The notes beneath the pieces are model-generated. The model did not search any database, was not told the DNA's origin, and saw nothing but the letters and a program-made list of their open reading frames with translations. Positions 28,132 through 34,565 of a DNA stretch of 64,000 bases are shown here, one piece after another. Each line of letters opens with the position of its first letter. Position 1 is the first letter of the stretch. The translations under genes and the position numbers were made by a program. Source of the DNA: Parvibaculum sp. (GTDB lineage: Bacteria; Pseudomonadota; Alphaproteobacteria; Parvibaculales; Parvibaculaceae); assembly GCF_030694575.1 (NCBI RefSeq), contig NZ_JAUYUS010000045.1, positions 1 to 64,000 of the forward strand, given 5' to 3'.

Positions 28132-28235
28132 TTTTTGACCGGAGATGACCCGCGGACAAGTTCCTGTTTCGACGCGCGGTGCATCTGCCTGATGCCCGGC
28201 GGCGTAAAAATTCTGCTCTTTTGTTATCCCCGGTG

Positions 28236-28268
28236 AAAAAAGGCTGCCTCGCATGACACGAGGCAGCC
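28236..28268 (-). terminator. Distal Rho-independent terminator facing the carboxylase operon
   Basis: On the minus strand GGCTGCCTCG pairs with CGAGGCAGCC and is followed by TTTTTT. It is a second copy of the proximal terminator and would prevent readthrough into the antisense strand of the CoA ligase. Confidence 0.75.
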
Positions 28269-28300
28269 GAAGTGTGACGGGCGCGCGGAGGGTGCGCTCC
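28242..28300. repeat. Double-stem intergenic repeat, copy 1
   Basis: A GGCTGCCTC stem-loop is followed by a CGGG...GGAGGG..CGCTCCCG second stem. The same order and much of the same sequence recur in copy 2 at 28576-28635. The stems are conserved while loops differ, which suggests selection on structure. Confidence 0.6.
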
Positions 28301-28529
28301 CGCGGAGGTCGTCTTTGCGTGGTTATTGTTCCGTATACGGCGGAGATGCGGAATTACCCGGATGGGGTGTGAGGGGGACGCAGATGGAGCGAGGGCTGTG
28401 CCTTGCTGCTTACCCCTCCTCGAAAAATTCTGCGCATTTTTCGACCCCCGGGTCGAGCCCCGGGGGCAGGCTCCTCCCGCAGGGGGAGGGTGGGAAGAGT
28501 TTTTGCCGACGCCGCTTCGCGGCTTCTGG

Positions 28530-28552
28530 ATTGCCGGATCAAGTCCGGCAAT
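28530..28552. repeat. REP-like palindrome
   Basis: ATTGCCGGA and TCCGGCAAT are perfect complements around TCAAG. This palindrome type (CCGGATCAAGTCCGG) is dispersed in many alphaproteobacterial genomes. Confidence 0.6.
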
Positions 28553-28565
28553 AACGAGTAAAGTG

Positions 28566-28603
28566 AAATAAAAATGGCTGCCTCATGTTTTCATGAGGCA
28601 GCC
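28566..28603 (-). terminator. Rho-independent terminator of the carboxylase operon
   Basis: On the minus strand GGCTGCCTCATG pairs with CATGAGGCAGCC around an AAAA loop and is followed by ATTTTTATTT. It lies about 40 nt past the last gene of the operon. Confidence 0.85.
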
Positions 28604-28635
28604 GAGTGATCCGGGAGGAGGAGGGATCGCTCCCG
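28576..28635. repeat. Double-stem intergenic repeat, copy 2
   Basis: This is the partner of copy 1. Here the second stem is CGGGAG paired with CTCCCG, directly beside the GGCTGCCTCATG terminator stem. Confidence 0.6.
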
Positions 28636-28642
28636 AGGATCT

Positions 28643-29407
28643 TCAGGCAGCCCGATCGCCCAATTGCTTGAGCCTCGCGAGCGCGGTCTCTGGAACCGTG
28701 TCCGCCGGCACTTCCATGAATAGCGGATTGTCGCCCGAGGGGAGGCCCGGCGCCCCCTCCGAAAAGACGGCTGGCAGAATTAAACCGGAACGGGCATCGC
28801 CCTGCCCCTCACCTTCGCGGTAGACGAGATCGAAGCCCGGCGCGGCGCCCCCCTGCCCCTTCAGGATGAGGATGGAGGGCACCTCGTAGTGGCGCGCGAC
28901 ATTGGTGAGGGGTTCGAAGAAGTCGAGGGCGCGGGCGTCCGTCTCCGTGAAGCGGAAGACGGAGAGACCGTCGCGGAAGAGCGCGCGGAGGAGATCGGCG
29001 AGCGAGAGGGCGAGATCGTCCAGCGTATCCTCGCCGATGTCGTCCGGCGCCAGGAAGAGCGCGGCGAGCGCACCGGGACCGGGGAGCGCGAGGGCGACGG
29101 GACGCGAACCCAGCGCACCGACCGAGGTTTCAATGCCGCGCTTCACATGGGCGCGGAAGCGCGGGTCGGCGAGCAGGCCCTCGATGGCGTCCGCATCCAG
29201 CGAGGCGCGGTCGATGCCTTCGAGGGTGCACCAGGCGAGGATCGCCTGCGTCACGTCCACATCGCTGATGGCGAGCGAGAGAAGCTGCGACAGCTCGCGG
29301 AGGAAGAGGCCGAGTTCGTCGGGCGCGGTCCAGGGATCGTCGCCGCCGCGCAGGACGCGGCGGCCGAAGGCATAGCCGTCGATCCAGAGCGGCGGCAGGC
29401 CGGCCAC
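28643..29407 (-). CDS. Fifth protein of the carboxylase operon (Apc5-like position), unknown fold
   Basis: This 254-residue protein starts MAGLPPLWIDGYAFGRRVLRGG (GTG start). It is acidic and Leu/Asp-rich, with DELGLFLRELSQLLSL and LDDLALSLADLLRALFRDG, and has no signal peptide or membrane helix. No domain was recognised. It starts 4 nt after the HyuB-like gene and is last in the operon. Acetophenone carboxylase of Aromatoleum aromaticum also has a fifth subunit of about 34 kDa that is needed for activity, and this gene has a comparable position, though at about 27 kDa it is smaller. Assignment rests on position, not on visible homology. Confidence 0.6.
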   Translation of the reverse strand: MAGLPPLWIDGYAFGRRVLRGGDDPWTAPDELGLFLRELSQLLSLAISDVDVTQAILAWCTLEGIDRASLDADAIEGLLADPRFRAHVKRGIETSVGALGSRPVALALPGPGALAALFLAPDDIGEDTLDDLALSLADLLRALFRDGLSVFRFTETDARALDFFEPLTNVARHYEVPSILILKGQGGAAPGFDLVYREGEGQGDARSGLILPAVFSEGAPGLPSGDNPLFMEVPADTVPETALARLKQLGDRAA

Positions 29408-29411
29408 CTTC

Positions 29412-31655
29412 TCAGGCCTTCTTGCGGAGCGCGGCGACTTCCGCTTCGAGCTTGTCGATCTTCACCTGCAGCGGATGGGCCATGACGACGGGCGGGTTCA
29501 CTTGGGCGGCCGGGTGGAGCTTGTCCGGCGAACCGGCATGGACCATCGTCTTGTCGTCCCAGCAGCCGAAATAGGGAACCTTGCCGGTCGGCTTGTCCTT
29601 GACCCAACCTTCACAGAACGCGTCGAAGGGCTCGCTCTTCGCGATGCGCTCGCGGCGCGCCGCGTTGCGGGCTTCTTCCGTGGCCTTCTCGTCGATGTGG
29701 AGCGTCTCCTTGTCGTAGACGAGGCGGTAGATGCGCCAGGCGACGTCGTGGGAGATCAGGCCTTCGTCGATGTCGCGGATCACATCGGCCGGCAGGCGCT
29801 CCAGCGGATCGCCGAAGCCGCCGCCCGTCCCCTGCGCGATCATGTAAAGCTCGCCGCGCTGCGCCAGCGTGTAGCCGAGCGTCATGGGGTGGGTCGAATA
29901 TTTCGCATCCGGGAAGGGACGCTCGTTCATCAGCTCCTCGATCGAGTAGCGGAAGGAGCCGGGATCGTTCTTCAGCACCTCGAAGACGTTGACGCCGCTG
30001 ACGCGGGCGAGCGGATAGGTCGGGCAGCCATAACCGCCGAAGAGGCCCGGCACGTTGGGGAACTTGGCACCCATCGCCGTCAGCATGAAACCGAAGGCGT
30101 CGCTGTCGCGCATGGCGAGGATCATCTGATAGCCCATGCCGCCGCGCTGCTTACCGAAGCCCTGATTGTCCTTCATCATCTTCTTGGAGACAATCTGGAT
30201 GAAGGGCATTTCCTCCTCGATGAATTCCTGCTCGCCGAGATCGGACATGGTGGCGAAGATCGGTGCGCAGCCATGCTCGCCGTCGCGGTCCGCGAGCGCG
30301 CCGCCGCCCATGCCGTTGATGTCGGCGCAGACATTGCCGACCATTTCGCCGTGCTGCGTCAGCCCGCCGAAGAGGAAGGTGTTGATCATGTTGAACCAGG
30401 GCGCGAGCACCTTGGTGTATTTGTTCGGATTGGAATAGAGGAGCTTCATGGCGCAGACCTGGCCCGCGCTCCATGCCGTGAAGACCGACATCATGGATTG
30501 CGCGCTCGGCGTGCCGAAGCCGGGCTTCAGGATCGACGGATTGTCGAAGATGAAATTGACGGGCGCGAGCACGCCCTGATTGCGCGGAATGTCCGGCCAG
30601 ATGAAGGTGAGGAAGAGCTGCGCGAGCATGCCCTTCACGGTCACGTCGAGGCTGTTGTTGGCGCGGTTGGTGAATTCGGGGCTCGAGCCGCGATAATCGA
30701 AGGTCAGCTCGTCGCCCTTCTTCGTCATTTCGAGATTGATCTTGATCTGCACGTTTTCGCGCAGCGTGCCGTCGGTCCACCATGAATGGCGCGTGGTGCC
30801 GTCCGGCCATTCGAGAAGGCGGCGGCGGACTTCGGCGTCGGTGTCCTCCAGGTTCATGCGGAGCGCAGCGACGACGGCCTCGACGCCATATTCGGCGATC
30901 GCCTCGTGGATGCGCGTTTCGATGCGGCGGCAGACATACATCTTCACCTTCATGTCCGCGTATTGGAGCTTCGGTTCGCGGACGGAATTCTGAAGGAAGG
31001 TGACGAGATCGCGCTTCAGCTTGTAGTTCTCGGCGACCTTGAAGGGGGACATTTTCAGCCCCTCGTCCCAGATCTGCTCGGCGAGCGAGGGCATGCCGCC
31101 CGGCTCGATGGCGCCGTTCTCGCCTTCATGCACGGTGGCGCCGGCCCAGGCGACGATCTTGCCGTCGTGGAAGACGGGCATCATCATGGACTGGTCGGTG
31201 TTGTGGGCCTGACCGTAGCGGGCGTCGTTGACGATGAAGACGTCGCCTTCGTTGACGCCAACTGTGGCTTCCTTCGTCCAGTACTTGTTGATGAACTTGA
31301 TCGGGTACTGCACGAGGTTGCAGAAGATGACGACGCCGCCGGAGCTGGCGAGCGTGAGGTCTCCCGATGCCGTGTAGACGGCGGAGACGCAGTCGCCCCA
31401 TTTGGCGCCCGGTGCGGCGCCCATGTTTTCCAGCATCTCGTAGCTCTCGTTGACGCCGGCGAGGAGACGCTCGCGGACGATTTCGAGGCGGACGGGATCC
31501 GATTCCCTGGCGATGCAGGCGTCCTCGAATTCCGTGCGGGCTTCGAGGCCGTGATTGTTCATGATTTCGCTGTCGGGCGAGAGATAGAGGCTTGTCTCGC
31601 TCAGGAAGTTTTCGACGGCGGATGAGGCCGCGCCGATGTCCATGTCGTCACCCAT
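29412..31655 (-). CDS. HyuB-like (hydantoinase B / carboxylase alpha-type) subunit
   Basis: This 747-residue protein has a hydantoinase-B/oxoprolinase domain. Visible features are DPVRLEIVRERLLAGVNESYEML, GDVFIVNDARYGQAHNTDQSMMMPVF, the AIEPGG segment and a C-terminal YMIAQGTGGGFGDPLERLP typical of HyuB. It would provide the carboxylation site of an ATP-dependent ketone carboxylase, acting on enol phosphate and carboxyphosphate made by the HyuA-like partners. It ends in a predicted coiled coil (LQVKIDKLEAEVAALRKK). The ATG at 31655 has GGGAGGAACC upstream. It is separated from the preceding HyuA gene by a 344-nt gap full of repeats. Confidence 0.88.
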   Translation of the reverse strand: MGDDMDIGAASSAVENFLSETSLYLSPDSEIMNNHGLEARTEFEDACIARESDPVRLEIVRERLLAGVNESYEMLENMGAAPGAKWGDCVSAVYTASGDLTLASSGGVVIFCNLVQYPIKFINKYWTKEATVGVNEGDVFIVNDARYGQAHNTDQSMMMPVFHDGKIVAWAGATVHEGENGAIEPGGMPSLAEQIWDEGLKMSPFKVAENYKLKRDLVTFLQNSVREPKLQYADMKVKMYVCRRIETRIHEAIAEYGVEAVVAALRMNLEDTDAEVRRRLLEWPDGTTRHSWWTDGTLRENVQIKINLEMTKKGDELTFDYRGSSPEFTNRANNSLDVTVKGMLAQLFLTFIWPDIPRNQGVLAPVNFIFDNPSILKPGFGTPSAQSMMSVFTAWSAGQVCAMKLLYSNPNKYTKVLAPWFNMINTFLFGGLTQHGEMVGNVCADINGMGGGALADRDGEHGCAPIFATMSDLGEQEFIEEEMPFIQIVSKKMMKDNQGFGKQRGGMGYQMILAMRDSDAFGFMLTAMGAKFPNVPGLFGGYGCPTYPLARVSGVNVFEVLKNDPGSFRYSIEELMNERPFPDAKYSTHPMTLGYTLAQRGELYMIAQGTGGGFGDPLERLPADVIRDIDEGLISHDVAWRIYRLVYDKETLHIDEKATEEARNAARRERIAKSEPFDAFCEGWVKDKPTGKVPYFGCWDDKTMVHAGSPDKLHPAAQVNPPVVMAHPLQVKIDKLEAEVAALRKKA

Positions 31656-31757
31656 TTCGGTTCCTCCCGAGCGTTTTCATTGTTTGCGGCATATGGCTTG
31701 CCGGTGCGAAGACCCCACACTCCCCCTGCAGGAAGAGGGATATGCCGGATGTGCGAG

Positions 31758-31856
31758 CGTCATTGCGAGGAGCGCGGGACGCGCGACGACGCAATCCAGG
31801 AGTGGCAAATGCCGAGCCTGCCGCTTCTGGATTGCTTCGCTTCGCTCGCAATGACG
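31758..31856. repeat. REP-type mosaic element (CGTCATTGCGAG ... CTCGCAATGACG)
   Basis: The terminal 12-mers CGTCATTGCGAG and CTCGCAATGACG are perfect inverted repeats. Inside, GCAATCCAG (31791-31799) pairs with CTGGATTGC (31827-31835). This composite is a well-known dispersed alphaproteobacterial intergenic repeat type. Confidence 0.8.
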
Positions 31857-31911
31857 GGATTGGGTGTGAGCAGTGTTCTCTACCCGCGTTCACCGGCGCA
31901 ATGCCCATGGG

Positions 31912-31929
31912 CCCCGGCTTTCGCCGGGG
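31912..31929. repeat. CCCCGGC-TTTC-GCCGGGG hairpin repeat
   Basis: A perfect 7-bp stem with a TTTC loop, followed by TGAC, matches the common 'CCCCGGCTTTCGCCGGGGTGAC' dispersed repeat type of alphaproteobacteria. Confidence 0.65.
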
Positions 31930-31999
31930 TGACACTTCTATTTTTGGCCACTCTCTTGCTTCTAGCCGCTCATTGCTTCGCGCTGCCGCCGGCATTTTG

Positions 32000-34132
32000 T
32001 TACACCTTCACGAAGAGGGCGGCGCCGTAGCGGCCGATGCGGAGGCGCCAGCCGGGCTCGACGAGGTAGGTTGTCGAGGGCGAGATGACGACGGCGGGGG
32101 CTTCGATGACGGCGCCGAAAGAGAGGTCGGCGAGGTCGTAGAAGCCGGTGGCGAGCGGCGCGGCGTGGCCGACGAAGTGGCAGTCGCGCGTGGAGGACGG
32201 CACGGGCGCGGCGGCGAGGTCCGCTTCCTCCGGCAGGACGCCCTTGAACTTCAAGGTCGACATGCTGGAATAGGTCGCGACGCGGATCGTGTTGACGCGG
32301 ATGCCGGCTTCCGGCGCCTGGCTGCCTTCGCCGTAGCGGCGGCCGTAATCCTTGGAGAAGGTGGAGAGCACTTCCATCAAATCGTCGGCCGACTCGAGCC
32401 GGTTCTTCGCAGCGACGACGGCTGTCTGCGCGAGCTGGTTGCCATAGCGCATGTCGAGTTCGAGGCGGTGACGGATCGCATCGGCGGGGACGCCCTGACG
32501 GAGCAGGTCTTCGCGGCCCTTCGCTTCCAGCTCCTCGACCAGCGCGTTGAAGCGCGGGAAATCGTCGAAGAGCGCGCGGGTATTCGAGTCGTAGAGCGAG
32601 AGATAGAGCGAACGCTCGTGGAAATGGAGCTGGTCCATGTTGCCGGCGCCGATGGCCGAGAAGATGGCGCTGAAGGGCGGGACCATGACGCGGGTGACGC
32701 CGAGGACATTGGCGATGCCGCAGGCATGAAGCGCGCCGTTGCCGCCATAGGCAAGCAAGGTGAAATGGCGGGGCTCGTAGCCGCGCACGCGCAGTTCCTG
32801 CGCGATGCCGTTCGCCATGTCGTTGTCGACCTTTTCGCGGATGAGCTTCGCTGCCTCGACGGCATCGACGCTCATGGGCTCGCCGACTTCCTTTTCGAGC
32901 GCGCGGAGGGCGCGGCGTTCGTTCAAGGGGATCGAACCGCCGGCATAACGGTCGGCAAGGAGATAGCCGAGGACGAGATCGGAATCCGTGACGGTCGGGT
33001 TGCGGCCGCCGCGATTGTAGCAGGCGGGGCCGGGATCGGAGCCGGCGCTTTCCGGGCCGACGACGACAGTGCGGCGGAGACGGTCGTAACGCGCGACGGA
33101 GCCGCCGCCGGCGCCGAGCGTGACGAGGTGGACCATCGGGATGTTGACGAGCCAGCGGCCGATGACGGGATTGAAGTCGTAGAACTTCACCCCGCCCTTC
33201 ACGACGAGGCCGATGTCGAAGGAGGTGCCGCCCATGTCGGTGCAGACGACGTTGCCGAGGTCGGTTTCGGCGGCGAGATGCTCCGAGGCATTGATGCCGG
33301 CGACGGGGCCGGAATGGATCGTCTGCAGGGCGTCCGTCGAATTCAACTGCGCCATGCCGCCGGAATTGTGGATGACGAGCATGGGCTTGCGGTAGCCATT
33401 GTCGCGGAGGTTCAACTCCAGCGTCGAGAGGCCGTGATACATCGCGTTGTGCAGGAAGGCGTCGATGATGGCCGACGAGGTGCGCGCATACTCGCCCTTA
33501 CGGCCACCGACCTGGTGCGAGAGGATGATGGGCGCGGAGCCGAGGAGATGTTCGGGGAATTCGTCGCGGATGATTTCCTCGATCAGCAATTCATGTTCCG
33601 GCTGCACGACGGCGTTGACGAGCGAGACGACGAAGGCCTGCACGCCGTTATCCACCAGTTCGCGGACGCGGGCACGCACATCCTCATCATCGACCGGCAT
33701 CAGGATTTCGCCGGTTTCGGCGACGCGCTCGCGGATGCCGACGATCATCTGCACGGGAACGAGTGGTTCCGGGCGCTGCGCCATGGGCAGGTCGCGGCGG
33801 AGACGGTCCGGCAGGCCCTCGCCATAGCCGCGGCCGCGGCTCAGGGGCACCATCGCCTCGAAGCCCGCCGTGACGAGGAGGCCGACGCGGGGGCCGCGCC
33901 GCTCGATCAGGGCGTTGGTGCCGAGCGTCGTCGCATAACGCACGCTATCGACTTCGCGCATGACTTCTTCCAGCGAGAGGCCGAGCTGCTCATAGGCGAT
34001 CTTCAGCGAGGCGTTGAAGCCGAGGGCGAGGTTCTGATGCGTGGTGAGCGCCTTCGCCTCGACATAGGCGTCGTCCCAGACGAGCGAGCAATCCGTGAAT
34101 GTTCCGCCGATGTCGACCGATACGCGACGCAT
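32000..34132 (-). CDS. HyuA-like ATPase subunit of ketone-carboxylase-type enzyme (second HyuA)
   Basis: This 710-residue protein begins MRRVSVDIGGTFTDCSLVWD, the N-terminal phosphate-binding motif of the ASKHA fold in hydantoinase A/N-methylhydantoinase. Further motifs are RYATTLGTNALIERRGPRVGLL, CTDMGGTSFDIGLV and LGAGGGSVA, then a GPGPACYNRGG-like segment (SDPGPACYNRGGRNPTVTD). It would phosphorylate the ketone enol or bicarbonate. The ORF track adds 73 Arg-rich residues that overlap the zinc-protein gene. The ATG at 34132 with AAGGAT upstream is chosen. It follows the 133-residue zinc protein by 20 nt. Confidence 0.9.
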   Translation of the reverse strand: MRRVSVDIGGTFTDCSLVWDDAYVEAKALTTHQNLALGFNASLKIAYEQLGLSLEEVMREVDSVRYATTLGTNALIERRGPRVGLLVTAGFEAMVPLSRGRGYGEGLPDRLRRDLPMAQRPEPLVPVQMIVGIRERVAETGEILMPVDDEDVRARVRELVDNGVQAFVVSLVNAVVQPEHELLIEEIIRDEFPEHLLGSAPIILSHQVGGRKGEYARTSSAIIDAFLHNAMYHGLSTLELNLRDNGYRKPMLVIHNSGGMAQLNSTDALQTIHSGPVAGINASEHLAAETDLGNVVCTDMGGTSFDIGLVVKGGVKFYDFNPVIGRWLVNIPMVHLVTLGAGGGSVARYDRLRRTVVVGPESAGSDPGPACYNRGGRNPTVTDSDLVLGYLLADRYAGGSIPLNERRALRALEKEVGEPMSVDAVEAAKLIREKVDNDMANGIAQELRVRGYEPRHFTLLAYGGNGALHACGIANVLGVTRVMVPPFSAIFSAIGAGNMDQLHFHERSLYLSLYDSNTRALFDDFPRFNALVEELEAKGREDLLRQGVPADAIRHRLELDMRYGNQLAQTAVVAAKNRLESADDLMEVLSTFSKDYGRRYGEGSQAPEAGIRVNTIRVATYSSMSTLKFKGVLPEEADLAAAPVPSSTRDCHFVGHAAPLATGFYDLADLSFGAVIEAPAVVISPSTTYLVEPGWRLRIGRYGAALFVKV

Positions 34133-34152
34133 GGTGCGATCCTTGTTCCTGT

Positions 34153-34554
34153 TCAGTGCGAATGCGAGTGCGGGGGCGCGACGAAATCGGGCCCGAGGGC
34201 GGGCGCGGCGAGCGGCTCGCGCTTCGCCCATTGCGCTTTCAGCGCGTCGATATCGAGTTCGATGTCGTGGGCCGGCGGATGGCCCGGCGGCAGGTATTCG
34301 ACTTCGGCGAGGCGGCCGCAGGAGGGGCAGCAATATTCGAGGATGCGGCACCAGTCGCCATCGGGCGCGAAGGTGATTTCGTAGCGTTCGGGATCGAGGA
34401 TGGGCGCGTGGATTTCTTCCGGCGCGCGGTCGCGGACCAGGAGGCCCTTCTTGTAGTTATCGCGGGCGGGGCCGAGATCGTGGCCGCAGGCGGCGCATTC
34501 CCAGCGTTCCTTGCCGAGATCGATCGTGAGCGCGGCGGTGATGAAGACTTTCAT
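34153..34554 (-). CDS. Small zinc-binding carboxylase subunit (acetone carboxylase gamma-like)
   Basis: This 133-residue protein has two dithiol knuckles, ECAACGHDL and CCPSCGRLAEVEYLPPGHPP, predicted to hold a structural Zn, and a His-rich C-terminus (PPHSHSH). Size and motif match the gamma subunit family of acetone carboxylase and the 15-kDa subunit of acetophenone carboxylase, which bridge the HyuA and HyuB parts. It lies between the two HyuA-like genes. Confidence 0.85.
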   Translation of the reverse strand: MKVFITAALTIDLGKERWECAACGHDLGPARDNYKKGLLVRDRAPEEIHAPILDPERYEITFAPDGDWCRILEYCCPSCGRLAEVEYLPPGHPPAHDIELDIDALKAQWAKREPLAAPALGPDFVAPPHSHSH

Positions 34555-34565
34555 TGTTCTGTTCC

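Larger units (their letters stand above)
28026..28642. other. 617-nt convergent intergenic region rich in signals, no gene recognised
   Basis: It lies between the 3' ends of the CoA ligase (plus) and the carboxylase operon (minus). It contains a Pho-box-like triple repeat, three TTATCCCCG repeats (two of them within a perfect 12-bp direct repeat), two homologous double-stem elements that work as terminators on the minus strand, and a REP-like palindrome. The ORFs listed there have no recognisable domain or ribosome-binding site. Confidence 0.6.
31656..31999. other. 344-nt intra-operon gap with repetitive palindromes
   Basis: No gene was found; the ORFs here continue out of frame into neighbours. 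It contains a roughly 100-bp REP-type element and a short CCCCGGC hairpin, and ends with the ribosome-binding site of the HyuB-like gene. These repeats split an otherwise tightly packed operon. Confidence 0.7.

Noticed and set aside
28095-28232. TTATCCCCG repeats as a replication origin or DnaA-box cluster
   Set aside because: The words lack the terminal ACA of DnaA boxes, no AT-rich unwinding region is present, and no dnaA, dnaN or parAB genes are near.
28315-28571. Short plus-strand ORFs (79 and 81 aa) in the convergent gap
   Set aside because: They consist of REP-like palindromes and GC-rich repeats, and their protein sequence has no domain and no start signal.
34130-34351. 73-residue N-terminal extension of the second HyuA protein
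   Set aside because: The extension is Arg/Pro-rich, overlaps the zinc-protein gene and lacks a ribosome-binding site. ATG 34132 gives the canonical MRRVSVDIGGTFTD start.
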